Source: Trifolium pratense (Eukaryota; Streptophyta; Magnoliopsida; Fabales; Fabaceae). Taken from it: 64,000 bases of DNA. Where the stretch lies: positions 15,041,362 to 15,105,361 of the forward strand of contig NC_060061.1 of the NCBI RefSeq assembly GCF_020283565.1, in the 5' to 3' direction. A program made the position numbers and the translations under genes. Positions 20,571 to 33,326 of the stretch are shown here, in pieces (within the stretch, counting starts at the first letter, position 1; the number at the start of each line of letters is the position of its first letter). The notes below the pieces were generated by a model. It was not told the DNA's origin and made no database searches. It worked only from the letters and a program-made list of their open reading frames with translations.

Positions 20571-22039
20571 AAGAAAAATGCTACTATATGGTACGAGAAC
20601 TCAATTTCGCGAAAACCCCACGAATAACTTTTTGGCTACAAATTTTCAATTTCCTTGGATAATGAACCCACGTCAACCTTATGCATCCTGTTATGGTGCT
20701 TTTACTGGACTATAGACAAAGAACCTTTCACCCTCTAAGTATAAAAAAAATTAAAATCAACAAAAGACAAAAAAATTAAAATCAACAAAAGACATTTGAT
20801 TTTCTTTCTTTCAGTTACTGGGCCAATAGCTTTGATATTGATGAAGTGGTGAGGGTGGAATTATGACAGATGAAAAGGAATTTAACAATGATTTTTAACA
20901 ATGATTTTTAAAACATAGGTGTTTATATGGGAATGTTCAGCAACGTTCGCGAATATTCATGAAAGATTGTTTCGCACTATATAGTACTTCTCAATTAATA
21001 ATTGAGGAATTGATACAATGATACATAAGTATCAACGATCAAATTCTCTCTTTATATATATATCTCTCACTCGTATCAAATATCAAATTCTATATCAAAC
21101 TTCCTTCGTATCGTCCCCTCATTGTTGCACGCGTAGCCTACACTTCTCTTCTTGAAATCTCACTGCATATCAACGCATATTCATCGTTTTCCTCTAGTTT
21201 TAGTTAGTTAGAATTTATGAATTAACATAAAAACTTATTTATTTGCATAAGCTAAAAAATAAGTGATTCCAAACATTCCCTTAAGCAATTACTACTATGT
21301 CATTGTATTATTAAGTTTATCTTCTTAATATTCATAAAGTCTTTTTTTTTTTTTTTTAGATTTGGTGTGTTTACTTTGAAGAATCCTATGAGAAAAAAAG
21401 AATCATTTAATAAATTTTTGAAAAAGAACTAGACAACAGAGAGAGAAAAAGGGTATAACGGGAAGTAAGGTACAAAACTTAGTAATTTATGGTATTAATG
21501 GAAAAAAAAAATTGACGGAATATTAATGGAATTTTTTTTACGGAATACTACTAATGGATTCATTTGATTTTTGACAGAATATATATTGACGGATTTTTAT
21601 TGACCATTAAACACTTTCAAATACCGGTAGTAATTATTATTAGGGTCATGCACATGTTAAGCTACGTAGAAGTAGAAATATAGCATTTAATGATACAAAA
21701 TATTTAATGTTTAAAGAGTTGAATTCACAAACTTAACATTTAATGTTTACTACATTTATTTTCTTAACATATACATTTTGTGCACATGTTAACATTCTTC
21801 ATAGTAGTAATAATTTGATGATTCTCATTAATACTATTCTTATAAATTGACCATTAAAGAACAATTTCATATAAAGCAAAAATTGATATATATTTAATAT
21901 AAAATTTAGATCAAACACATTAATTAATTTTTACTCTATTATGTCTCTTTTATAACAATCGAATTACTTTTGTTCATAAAATAGATTAAATACATCGGTT
22001 ATTTAATAAATGTAAATTAGAAGGGTTATTAACATATTT

Positions 22040-22354
22040 ATGGTACGCTTGATTTGCAAAGCCGCAAATATCAGACAGAACAAGATAGTAAATGACAGGA
22101 TAAAATAAAACTATACCGGATAGGGACCGGATGATAATATTTTTTATATTCGAAAATAAAATGGGTATTTTCGTATTTTCTATAGTTGTACTGTGTACAA
22201 AAAGTTGTCTCGTAGTTTAGTGGGGACAAAAATTCATGGTTTTGTCATGTCGCTTGCTCTACCTATTTTGTCTGGTCCGGCGCGTCCCACAAACAGGATA
22301 TAAAAAAAGTTGTTCAGTCCAGTTCTATGTTTTTTAGCAGATCAAACGCACCAT
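22040..22354. mobile_element. 315-bp MITE (copy also at 38,313-38,627)
   Basis: Termini ATGGTACGCTTGATTTGC and GCAGATCAAACGCACCAT are inverted repeats with three mismatches, flanked by TA-rich sequence. Interior lacks coding sequence. Present at the same position in spacer 2, so it predates block duplication. Confidence 0.55.
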
Positions 22355-22807
22355 ATATCTATGTATTATAAGGGCTCGTTTGAATTAACTATTTTTGAGT
22401 TTATACAAAACAATTTATACAAAAAAAAATGTATTATCATAAGTTTTTCAAGATAATTTATGATAAAGCAACTTATAAATATATATACAAAAAGGATATC
22501 ATCCAATAATTGATAGAGTACATCATATTGCAAATACAAGTTCAATATCGCTAAAAACAAAAAGGATAACATCCAAGTTAATAGCATATAACGACAAAAT
22601 GCTTATAAGTAGTATGATAAAATTAAAGTCACCGGAATGTTCATGCTTCTGGATCTGTAAAGTTGATTCTCAAATCATTGATTGAATCTGCATTTAGTTG
22701 AAGATAATATTTCAATATGAACCAAACGAACACCACAACAAGACGAAAAATCAAACAACTCTGTACAAAGACGACCACCAACACAAACGCCGCACTCGAA
22801 CGACGAA

Positions 22808-23470
22808 ATCACAAATACAAAAAAAAAAACAACTAAAAGACTCAAACCATATGAAAATAACTTATTTACATAGATTAGAAAGACTGGGGAAATAGAAATT
22901 AAGACAAATATGAAGAGAATATTGGACGTTTGATTGGTTTTATGATTTGATCAAGCAAATTAATACATTTCTAATAAAAATCATCTTAGGATACTAGATG
23001 TCATCACAAGCAAACAGTGCATAATCCAATGCAATCATATTTTTGTCATGAGAAAAAATATTTAAAACAAGCTATAAATAATGGAACAACCACTTGCAAT
23101 CGCCCCCTCTCGGGATGACAATTAACATGATGACTAGCGAAAATAAGACGGAGATCATTGCATACCCCTAGACGCACGATTACTTTAGTGCAATATGTTG
23201 ATCATGGCATAGAGGATCAAGACATAAATCAATTTCTCCTTTTTGTGCTTCATCATATTGTCATGAGATAAGTAACAAACACGCAATAGCATATGATATA
23301 TCATGTTAATAATCACAATCAACATATACATAAGAGAAAAAGATCAACCTATGTGAAAATCACAAATACAAATTAAAAAAAAAAAAAACAAAAAAAAACT
23401 AAAAGACTCAACCTATGTGAAAATAACTTATTTACATAGATTAGAAAGAATAGGGAAATAGAAATTAAAA
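22808..23470. repeat. Two direct repeats of about 110 bp
   Basis: The stretch AAATCACAAATACAAA...GGGAAATAGAAATTAA occurs at about 22,808-22,915 and 23,357-23,470 with a few differences and a long A run. The same pair is found in spacer 2. Origin unclear. Confidence 0.5.
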
Positions 23471-23819
23471 AATTCAATAGAAAAACAATAATTTTCTGAT
23501 CCACAAATATCCGACTTGATATTTTCTCTTCTTCCCCCATGACTCTTTATTTTCCACAAAATTTCATTTTTGCCCTTGAATAAAAACTTCTGAACGTGTT
23601 TTCCGAAGTTTTTTTAGTTTAAATTTGAGAAAAATTCGAAAAATACATTCCGAAATTTTTATTCAAGGCAAAAAAAATTGAAAAATGCACAACAATTTTT
23701 TTTGCAAGGGCAAAAAAGAAAATTTGAGGGGAGAAAAGGGGTGGAAAAAGAAGCCATCATCTAGCTTCAACTGTTATTTGGGCCGGATACAATTTTTTTG
23801 TTCAGCCCTAATGCATTTT

Positions 23820-23935
23820 TTGTTTTTGTTTTAGATGAAATGACAATCCACTTAAATTAAACTCACAGATTATTGTGAGATCCCAGGTTCGAACTCGGGT
23901 CACGACGTTCAGACTAACAATTTTGGTATTTCTAT
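23820..23935 (+). mobile_element. Possible SINE remnant
   Basis: Contains a B-box-like CCAGGTTCGAACTCGGG preceded by tRNA-like sequence, but no clear A-tail or target duplication was found. Also at about 40,100-40,215. Confidence 0.3.
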
Positions 23936-24361
23936 TTAAATATTAATAGGTCATAAAACTAAAATAATCAGTTAAAATATTGTTAAATGTGCAATTTTTT
24001 TTTTACCGTAAATGTCCAATGTTTTTGTTATACTTGAGACAAAAAAAATTAAACATTTTCTTATTAATAAATAAAAATTCTTTAGTATTTTTAGAGTTTG
24101 ATTGGGCAGCGATATCTCATAAATAAAATCCATTCAAAATTTAAATTTATTTTTATATAAATTAGAGTATTGTTAAAATGTGTTCTTAAAAAGAACACAC
24201 ACACATATAATAGCATATGTTTTTTTTTTTACTAAATATAATAGCATATGTTAAGAAATTAAAAAGTGGAAGTTTTGCATTGAGAAAAATTAAATTTTAA
24301 CTTTTAAAAAATTAATGCACGATTTAATGTTTGCTCTTAAAATATCCTATATATAAGGAAC

Positions 24362-24562
24362 GAACCTGGATTGGGTGCAGTCAGTACCCTTCGCTGCATG
24401 TGCAGTCTGTGAATTTAAAACTGTTGGATCCTGATCGGACGACTTGTATTTAAAAATCAGAATTATTATATTTAAACTGCATTTAAATCTGAACCGTTTG
24501 ATTTCGATCAGACGACTGTGATGCACTGACTGCATCACAATGACTGCACTGTATCCAAGTCC
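24362..24562. mobile_element. Mutator-like MITE with 9-bp target duplication
   Basis: 201 bp. Ends CCTGGATTGGGTGCAGTCA and, reversed, CTTGGATACAGTGCAGTCA. Perfect 9-bp flanks ATAAGGAAC (24353-24361, 24563-24571), as left by Mutator-like transposases. The same insertion is in spacer 2 at 40,637-40,837. Related to 425-616. Confidence 0.8.
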
Positions 24563-24674
24563 ATAAGGAACACATTGAGAAAAACACACATATCAATGAT
24601 GCATATTTTTTTTATTAAAAATTCTAAAATGTTATGTTATTCCAAAACTAACCTTGGGATTGTGTCTGTGTAAT

Positions 24675-25349
24675 CGGACCGGTCATCGAACCGACGAGCT
24701 CACCGGTTCAAGGTTCAATTGGTCGGACCGGGTACCACCGGGGTCGAACCGTTTTTAATTAAATATATAAATAAAATATATGAATAATTGCTCAATATTT
24801 CATAATTTCACACATTAAAAAGATAAAATATCACAAGTCAAAATAAAATAAAATTTATAATTCAAACCAAATTAGAAATTATATAATAAACTAAATTCAA
24901 TAACACAAAATAGCATCATAGCATCAATTGACAACATTCTGCCTTCAAAAAAATCAATTGGCAACATATTACCAAAACAAAGTGCCAAGTGAAAAATCAA
25001 AAACTAAATGTTCATCAAGTTCATAAAGACTAGTGTCATAACATCCATTGTCAAATGCAAAGCTAAATGCAACGTAGTGCCAAGTTAAAAACTAAATATT
25101 CATCTAGATATAAAAAGTTAAAAACTAAAAAAAAGAGAGGTTAAAACGACGTCGTTTTGCCCTGTTTTTTTTTTTAAAAAAAAAAAATCTGCATAACCGC
25201 TTGAACCGTCCCGTCGGTTCGCCGGTTCGTCCCGGTTCACGCGGTTTTTGGCTGATCGGTTTCCTATCAGTTTTTTGCTCATAACCGAACCGTTTTCATG
25301 ACCGGTTCACGGTCCGACCGGTCGGTCCAGTTCGGTTTTGATAACCTTG
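24675..25349. mobile_element. CAAGGTTGTC-ended element, left end deleted
   Basis: Counterpart of the complete 692-bp element at 40,952-41,643. An 18-bp deletion here removed the left terminus; the right end ATAACCTTG and flank GTAATTAA remain. GC-rich ends with repeated ACCGG motifs and an AT-rich centre. Confidence 0.75.
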
Positions 25350-25955
25350 GTAATTAATGCATAACATTGGAATAAATTGCATTTTATACAATTTAATAAG
25401 GGTATATAAGAGATTATGTATTTAATAAAAAATAAATTTAAAGAGTGTTTCTTATAAAAAAGATAATTTTTTTTTTCTTCCAAAGTGTTCCTTATATATA
25501 GGACCGGAGGGAGTAGTTTCAATGATGAGAGAGATCGAAATTAAGAGTGCAATAGAGACAAAGAACATAGATCTGGAGAATTGTGAATAGGGAAGTCAAT
25601 GTGGCAAGGAATTAATGAGACTTATTTACCAAAGTAATTCCCCATCAAGAACACTTCCTTTTTGATAGGTTGTTAGTGGATTTATTATCGGTCTAAGAAA
25701 GATGTTTGAACTCATAATCATATTCATTAGCACATGCTAACAATATTACTCATAAATAAATCATTTATGCGTACATACTGTATAACGGATAACAGAAAGC
25801 AAAGTTAACATTCTTTTAGAAAAACTAACAAAAAGAACTAATATGACAAACAAAATTAAAGTTAAGGGATTAATTTGTACCATTAATTAATTGAGAGACC
25901 AATATGAAACCAATAGATAAGTTAAGAGACCAATTGTCCAATTTAGCCTCATTTA

Positions 25956-26055
25956 GTGTCGTGAACTTAACTCAGTTGGCATAGACATTGCATTGTATAT
26001 GTGGGGTTGGGATTCGAACCTCGGTCGCTATGCTACTTAACAAACAAAAAAAAAC
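25956..26055 (+). mobile_element. tRNA-derived SINE
   Basis: A-box-like AACTCAGTTGGCATAGA and B-box-like GGGATTCGAACCTCGG about 50 bp apart, followed by an A-rich tail. Not a tRNA gene: it lacks a complete cloverleaf. The same copy is at about 42,249-42,348. Confidence 0.6.
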
Positions 26056-26283
26056 TTCATCTCTGTCCCCATTCCCTCATTCCGGGGAGTATTCTTCCTC
26101 CATCACATTTCTGCAGATTCCCATATTTCTCGCGAAGATCCATCATCATGATTTTTTATTTATTAAATTTCAATTATTTTTAATCAAATTAGTTGTGAAA
26201 AAGTTTAATAGTAAAACAAATAGAAAATTAAGACAATATTGTGAGACTTGTGATAATAATAAACATCAAAAATCAATTTATAC

Positions 26284-27343
26284 CAAGGTTGTCAGAACCG
26301 GACCGGTCATCGAACCGGTGAGCTTACCAGTTCAAGATTCAATTGGTCGGACCGGGGTTCAACCGGGTCGGACCGTTTTTGATTAAATATATATTTTATA
26401 ATATATAAAACAATATTTAATAAAAAATTACATTAATATTCATAGTTTTATACTATTAAAATCATATTAATTTGAATTTCACATTATACTTACTAAAAAA
26501 ATAATATTAATTTCACATTATTAAATATTTTATACTTTTTAATATGTTGTTTGGTATTTTTAATATTTATCTAGAACTAGAGTAAATAAAAAGTCACTAT
26601 GGGCTTGTTTTATAAGCCCAATCCATAGTAAACCCTAAATTCTAGTATTTATATCTCTCTCAAATTTTGATGAAGATAAATAGCAGCCTCTTTTTTTAGT
26701 TATCATCTCCAACAACAACTCTTCTCCTCCCACCTTTTTATTTCTTATTTTTTTTATTTGAACAAGAGATCTTGCTATTCTATCAACTTCCATCTAGCAT
26801 CAATATATTCTACTCAAACCAACATTCACAACTTTTTTTTTGACAAAAATTCACAACCTGTGTTTTTAAGTTCAACAAAAGATATGAATCAATTTCTAAC
26901 ATGGAAGATCTATTTGTTGAGTTATTTTAACGCACAACAGAGCACAAAAGTGATTTTGGCGGTGAATCACTCATGCTTGAAAAAAATAAAATAGCAATAT
27001 GCAAAGATCACATCTAATTGTAGAGATTAAAACCTTTACCAATTAATCAATTATGTTTGTTGTTTCTGATTATTTGTTTCAATTAAAAAAAAAAAATCTG
27101 AAAAGCAGTTTTTGACCAGATAACAAAAAAAATTACAATTGTAAAAAAAAAAAAAAGTGTTGAACCGCCCAGACCGGCCGGGTCACCGGTTTTTACCGGT
27201 TTTGACTGGTTTATCGCCGGTTCAAACGGTTTTTATCCGGTTCGGCTACTCAACGGTTTTTAGCATTAACCGGACCGAATTTTGGTCCGGTTCACGGCTC
27301 GACTGGTTCGACCGGCCGGTCCGGTCCGGTTTTGACAACCTTG
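26284..27343. mobile_element. Terminal-inverted-repeat element with 8-bp target duplication
   Basis: 1,060 bp, ends CAAGGTTGTCAGAACCGG and, reversed, CAAGGTTGTCAAAACCGG. Flanked by ATTTATAC (26276-26283, 27344-27351). Spacer 2 has one ATTTATAC (42569-42576) and no element, so this copy moved after duplication. The 8-bp duplication suggests a hAT-type transposase acted in trans; no transposase is encoded. Both ends are rich in ACCGG/CCGGT repeats around an AT-rich core. Confidence 0.85.
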
Positions 27344-27370
27344 ATTTATACACACATTGTGTGAACCTTA

Positions 27371-28114
27371 GGGTCCGTTTGGTGCACAAGATAAGAGACA
27401 GGATAAGATAACTGTATCATATCCTGCCGCAATCCAGTGTTTGGTGATACAACAGGATATGATAAGTTAATCCTGAAGCTTATCCAATCCTGTCTCTCTA
27501 GTTATAATTCTTATCCTGAATTTGAGCTGGGTTACCAGCAGCATATGATAAGAAAAAAAAATTATTGATTTATTTTATAAAATATATTTTAAAATACATA
27601 AAATAAAATTAATAAAATATAAATAATAAAATAATTAATTTTTAAATATATATGTGATTTTCTCACAGGAGTAATTTTGTAATTTATATATTCTAAAAAA
27701 TCAAAATTTTACTAAAATTATTAATATTTTAAAGTAAAATGATTATTAAAAAATTGACAAATAGGAAACTGATTTATATTTTTTATTTTAAAGTAAAATG
27801 ATTATTATATAAAGTTATTTGATTACTTATTTATATTTTTTATTTATAAAATTCAAAGTATTACAAAATAATTTTAAAAAAATAACAATTGTTTTACAAG
27901 AGTAATTTTGTCAAATGAATATGTTATATATCTTATCATATTATTATGAGTTTAAAAGCAAAATATAATAGTTATCATGATTGTTATCCTGTGTGCACCA
28001 AACACAGGATATGATAACTGAGTATAACTGTTATCCTGCTGTTATCCTATCCCATCCTTATCCTGTTTTATATCCTATCCTGTCACTATGCTATCCTGCG
28101 CACCAAACAGGCCC
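27371..28114. mobile_element. 744-bp MITE-like element
   Basis: Ends GGGTCCGTTTGGTGCACA and, reversed, GGGCCTGTTTGGTGCGCA. Many internal ATCCTGT/ACAGGAT motifs near both ends. Flanked by TTA and TAA, so a TA target is possible (mariner or Harbinger type; unresolved). Also present at 42,596-43,340. Confidence 0.65.
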
Positions 28115-28628
28115 TAAATAAATATAAGGAATTTCTACCATACATTTAAAAATTCGAATGTATAGGTACATTAAGTCAATTAATTAATAAATTAACGATT
28201 ATTTTATGAATTAAAAAATTATTTGCCAATTATTGTATACTAGTGATAATGATTTCATTATAAAAAAAAAAAAACACAATTCCAATATTTTATAAGCACT
28301 ACACTAATACTATTTGTACATTTTCCCTTTCTCAAACTATAGGATTTCGAAGTGTGATCATCATTTTGACATGGCAAATGGCAATACATCCATATTAGTC
28401 GGTCCCACTTTTCCATTCCACATATAGAGGTATTCTTGTATAGGCACAAGGAATTTAGACACAAACTTAGGCATACACATATATATTTGTAAAATTAAAA
28501 GAAAAATAAAATAATCATATCAATCAACATCACCTAAATCATTTTCTTTTTAATTTTTTACCTTTGTTGTGAGTGTGCCTAAGATAAAATTATTTAGGAT
28601 TGTGTCCATATTAGAATTTCCATTCCAC

Positions 28629-28636
28629 CTATATAC
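28629..28636 (+). promoter_or_regulatory. Possible TATA box of gene C
   Basis: CTATATAC 113 bp upstream of the ATG; the same motif is 113 bp upstream of gene E (43848-43855). Confidence 0.35.
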
Positions 28637-28741
28637 AATACTACTTTACTCTCACTCACTCACCAAGACTGACTTTTGATTTTCTTATGGTCTCTGTGCT
28701 TATGCTAACACAAAAGTCATTCACAACTTCAATTTCCTATC

Positions 28742-31407
28742 ATGGCTTTTTCATTGTTTCTCAATCTCACTTTCAAATGCCTTCATCATTTCGCATGGTA
28801 TGCAAATTATTCTATCTTTCTCATTTTTCTTCAAAAAGCCACTTATATATGTTTTCTTATTAAAGTACTAAAATGGTTTGTTCTTCTTGATCCTTCATTT
28901 TTCTAGGCCTTTTCTTGCTCTGCTGTATCCTATGTAAGTTCTTCTTGCTCTAGGATTTTTGTGTATTCATAAAGTTGTTACCTTTTAGATTATTGTTTGA
29001 CTTTTTTGGTTTTGTTATGCTCTTTTTTGTTTTTTGTGATTATGGTTTTTGGTTAGGTGTGCTTCCGTACAAGCAATTGAGACTGATTCCTATGAAGAAA
29101 CTAAGCATTTGATCTCATATTGGATACTTCTTTCATTAATTTACCTCTTTGAATATGCTTTAATCAGCCTTATTCCATGGTAAATTTCTTTTCTTTGCCC
29201 TAAAAAAAATATCAAATCTTGTACGGACTATTTGACCTTGTTACCTGTCATAGACTTATTTTTAGGTAGGAGTGAGTTTGAAATCTTGGTATAATATGTT
29301 AGTGTTCTACTTGAAGTCTTTAAATAAATAATCTGAGGTATATTTAATTATGCCAATGAACTAATGGACTAATGACATTAAGGTACATTTTGATTTATTT
29401 TTTTTGGACAAAGGTACATTTTGATGTTTAACATTACATTTTAGACGATAATAGTTTATATTTTTTTGTGTTAACTTTCCGGTGTTTGGTCAAAAGGTAA
29501 GTAAAGTTTGACAAAAAATTGTTTCATCCAGGAATTGAATTCGGTTCTCATTCTTCTTCTGATGGAACTCATTAACCACTTGAGACTAATCACTTGGTTA
29601 AATATAATAGTTTAGATTAACCAATGCACTTTCTTTCCGCCAAATTTCTTCTAAGAATCGACCAAGTTCCAAACATGTACTAAGAATTGACCAAGTTCAA
29701 TAGTTCATTATTTTTTTCATTGAGAATCAGTATCTAATTGAACTTAAAGATTAACCGATGCACATTTTTTATGCCAAATTTGTAATAGAGATTAGAGCAT
29801 GAAATTCCTTCTAGGATGTCTTTTTTTTTTTCTTTTTCTGATCGATTCCTGGAGGTAATCCTATCTGAGGCATGTCGGGCACTAAATGTGGTTCCTCTCC
29901 CAGCCACAATTTGAAACTTGGTTCGACGCATGTTGTGGGAATCTCGTCCCTTCTGCTAGACCCAACCCTCGTTGCTCCTTCTAGGATGTGTTTTTCTCTA
30001 TAAGGAAAGAAATGTTGCTTAAAAAACTGTTGCTATTTTACTGAATGAAAATAAATGTTGCAAATGGCTTCTATGTATCAGGTTTCAGCCCTGGCTGTAC
30101 ATTAAGCTAATGATCGTTTTCTGGCTCACTATACCGGACTTTGGACGAGCTTCTTATGTTTATAATAACCTTATTCGCTCCATGAAACCCAAAATAGACA
30201 CATGGAGGAAGTGTTTTGTTGAGGAAGAAAACTTTTTAATGCATGTAGAGAAATATATGAAAGAGAATGGATCTGAAGCCTTAGAGAAACTCATTGCTAG
30301 CAAGGTAATTACAGCTAAAAGTTAGAAGAATTATATAGGGAAGCATGCATGTGTATGTCTCTATATCTGTATTGACAATAGAAAATTTTAGCTAATTCTT
30401 TTTCTTTTTTTCTTTCTTTTTCTCCATTGAAGAACACAATGTGTTGGAATAATGCAAAAACGACAAATGAAATCATCGCTACCGATAATAAAGAAGTACT
30501 AAAGGTAAAGTTTTGATGCTAAGTCAGATGTGACATTAACATAGTTCTTGTATTGTATGAGTCAATCTACCTGTCCCAATCTCATGGTTGACATTTAGAG
30601 TACTTAATAAGGGAGCTTACTGTGCAGACAAATGGAATAAAACTCCAACCAGAACACAAAGACATCAAAGATTTGGAGGCTATTGAGGAAAAAGAAGTTC
30701 ATGTTACAAAGCAAGTAAGTCTTCATTCATATTCACTCACTCACAATAGAAATCTCCCGGGAACAATTAACTTTTTTTGACTTGAGGCATGCTTCAAGAT
30801 CATTTGTGAAAGGTTTAAACCTACAAACAAGTATATAATATATATAATGATATCACACTTATCTGAAACATAGTTATATGTTTAAAATGTTCAAAAAATG
30901 TGCATTCTTCCAATTATATTGAGCCGGCTAATATCAAGTACTTCATCTCTATGCTAATATTGGATATTGCAGGATATTCCTTTTATGCCTAAAATTGTGA
31001 CAAGTCAAAATGCATCATCAGTCACTAAAGGAACAGCAGACAGTGACACAGCTGGTGGCAAGCTTCCTCTTAGTACTACGCACAAGGAAGTACAGAAAGA
31101 GTGGACTTGTGCTTTGTGTTTGATAACAGCTACAAGTGAGAAAGACTTAAATTCCCACCTTAATGGGAGGAAACACAGAGATAGTTGTGAAGCAGCTTTG
31201 AGAGCAAAGAAGCAAGCTGCTCTGCAGAAGCTGAAAAATTATCAGTCCAAAGAGGATGTAAAACAGAAGAGTTTTAGCAATAAGTTAGATTCGAGTGTCA
31301 AGAATGGAGATGGAATTGTTAACAAAGGGTCGAAGGGAACAGTAGCGATGCATCATAAGGTGCTAAAGAATCTGTCTGAGCCTGTTAGGATACATAATTC
31401 CAAATAA
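28742..31407 (+). CDS. HVA22-like zinc-finger protein gene C (type 1)
   Basis: Exons 28742-28797, 28907-28933, 29057-29179, 30082-30304, 30433-30504, 30628-30714, 30973-31407, all GT-AG. Product 340 residues. Exons 1-4 give the TB2/DP1/HVA22 domain; exon 1 starts MAFSLFLNLTFKCLHHFAW. Exon 7 starts GATATTCCT and carries one complete U1-type finger (WTCALCLI, CX2CX12HX5H) then a Lys-rich linker. A one-base deletion turns the codon after NSK into a stop at 31405-31407; relative to the ancestral frame, the second finger and about 30 more residues (to about 31544) are lost. Gene A lacks this deletion and gene E shares it. Intron 3 carries a SINE. Upstream spacer and promoter match gene E. Otherwise intact, so a one-finger protein is plausible. 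Confidence 0.82.
29820..29976 (-). mobile_element. SINE in intron 3 of gene C
   Basis: 157 bp with oligo(T) at the left end (A-tail on the minus strand), flanked by CCTTCTAGGATGT at 29807-29819 and 29977-29989. Genes B, F and I lack it. The same insertion is in gene E at 44,387-44,548, so it predates the C/E duplication. Confidence 0.75.
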
Positions 31408-32096
31408 TGTGCTTAGTCTGTAATTCTGTCCTTCATTGTGAGGCCAATGCGGCCTCTCACCTAAATGGGAAGAAGCATTTGGCTAAAATGCAAAGCAATG
31501 TTGATAGTTTAAATAACCTTAGAGACACTGGCGTTGCTCGAAATTAAGTTGAAAGGGAATTGGGGTAGCAAGCTCCAAGCCTCAGTGACTCATGTTTATA
31601 TATCAGCTGTGTACATTAAATTGCTGCAGATGACTCTTATATGGAAATGCCTAATAGTTTTGAAAGTATTTGCACGAAAAACTTTCATCCTGTTTGATCA
31701 TCCTGTCCGTGATTACTCGTCTTTTTTTTTGTTGTTGTGATTATCTGTTATAGATAAGTGTAAATCTTTAAGCTTTTGTTTGCATTCATGGTAAAATGCT
31801 GTCACCGTGAGTTTGGCAATACATGATTTGAAGAAACTTGTGGATAAGTATTCAAGCTCTTGAGGATATAGGAAAATACTTATTTTTTTTTTAAAACAAT
31901 TATTTGGTATTTTTATTTGTGTTCAAATTATATGTGCAAATACTCGGCGTACAATGCAACCACCAGCATGTCACCTATGTTTAATTTTGTTTTTCATCTC
32001 AGTCACATTGCAGTCGCTTATTTTTTTTTTATGGATTTTTCTATACAAATTTGCATATGTTAAGAAGTTTAAAATGGTAAGTTTGTATTGAAACTG
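31408..32096. other. Old 3' end and flank of gene C
   Basis: Holds the out-of-frame remains of the second zinc finger (to about 31544) and 3' UTR-like sequence matching 3,298-3,910 behind gene A. It ends at a sharp junction near 32,092-32,096 where the match switches to intron 4 of gene F. Confidence 0.65.
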
Positions 32097-32097
32097 G

Positions 32098-33326
32098 TAA
32101 TAATGAAATGCTAAAGGTAAAGTTTTGATGTTAAGTCAGTTGTGGCGTTACTATAGTTCTAGTTACGATATGAGTTAATTTTACTTGTCGAAGTTTTATG
32201 GTGACACTTATAGTTCTTACTTCTTAATGAAGAAGCATCTTGTGTAGACAAATGGCGAAAGACTCACAACTGAACACAAAGTCATCAAAGATTTCGAGAC
32301 TATTGAGCAAAAAGAAATTCCTGCAACAACGCTAGTACGGATTCATTCATAAACTTTAACTCTAGAAGAATTATATAGCAACACAAGAATGTGTATGTCT
32401 CTATATCTGCATTGGCAATTGAATGTTTTAGCTAATTCTTCTTTTATCCCTATTGAAGAACACAATGCATAGGCCTGATGCAGAGGTGACAAATGAAATC
32501 ATAGATAATGATAATAAAGAAATGCTAAAGGTAAATATCTTATGTTTAGTGTTGTGAAATTAATATAGTTCATGTCTAAGTTGTCATACTCGACGAGATT
32601 CTAGGTAATTTCGTTTTGCCTAGGCGAACTCTGACTCGCAAGAGCTTATTTTGTGCAGACGAATGGAGAAAGGCTCCAATCAGAGAACAAAGACATCAAA
32701 GATTTGGTGGCTATTGAGAAAAAAGAAATTCCTGCAACCAAACAAGTAAGGAGGCTTCATTAATATTCACTCAAAATATAATTCTCCCAAGGCTTCATTC
32801 ATATTGAAATTCCTCCTAAGAGATCATTTGTGAAGTGGTTTGGTTTAGAATTACAAGTATATATAATTTTTGTGTGGATGTGGTCATGATTTTTGTTTTG
32901 ATATATTGTTCTTGGTGCTAGAGAACCTATGCTGATATAGTAGCGAGTCAAACGACATCATCAACCATAGTAGAAACCAAAGAAATAGCTGGGAGAGACA
33001 CAGCTGGTGGAGAGCATCCTCAGAGTTCTTCTACACTGAAGGAAGTGCAGAGAGAGTGGACCTGTGCTTTATGTTTGGTAACATCTTCGAGCGAGAAAGA
33101 CTTGAATTCCCACCTTAATGGGAGGAGACACAGGAAGGCTTGTGAAGCCGCGGGTTTGAAAGTAGCAAAGAAACTACCTGCTACGCAGAAGAACGTCCTG
33201 CCAGAACCTTTTAGGATGATTAATTCCAAATTAATATGTAAAGTTTGTAATGTTATGCTTCCAAGTGAGGAGTACATGGCCTCTCACATAAAAGGGTGGA
33301 AGCACTTGTCTAATATGAAAAGTTGA
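32098..33326 (+). pseudogene. Orphan 3' half of a type-2 HVA22-like gene
   Basis: Exons match the 3' exons of gene F: a relic ending at 32116, then 32248-32334, 32459-32530, 32659-32745 and 32922-33326. The last exon encodes two intact U1-type fingers (WTCALCLV and CKVCNVML) and stops at 33324-33326. No exons 1-4 and no promoter are present: gene C's 3' flank joins directly to this segment at the bases AACT. The acceptor before 32248 is TGTAG where gene F has TGCAG, and the donor after 32334 is GTACGG. The exon frames are open, so it might be expressed by read-through from gene C, but I treat it as a 5'-truncated duplicate. Confidence 0.8.

Larger units (their letters stand above)
20022..28741. 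other. Inter-block spacer 1, gene-free
   Basis: 8.7 kb between B and C with no convincing gene. It is nearly identical along its length to spacer 2 (36,255-43,960), apart from a 1,060-bp element at 26,284-27,343, small indels and scattered single-base changes. It holds the 3' UTR of gene B, a hairpin near 20,480-20,570, MITEs, SINE heads and two related copies of an element ending in CAAGGTTGTC, listed separately. Short open frames here are not supported by domains or splice structure. Confidence 0.75.

Noticed and set aside
22366..22895. Short open frames in the spacers (for example 22,366-22,587 and 22,698-22,895)
   Set aside because: Low-complexity, AT-driven, no domain, no splice structure, and present only because the spacer is duplicated.
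25956..26030. Possible tRNA gene
   Set aside because: A- and B-box-like words are present, but no full cloverleaf or acceptor stem; an A-rich tail follows. Better read as a SINE head.
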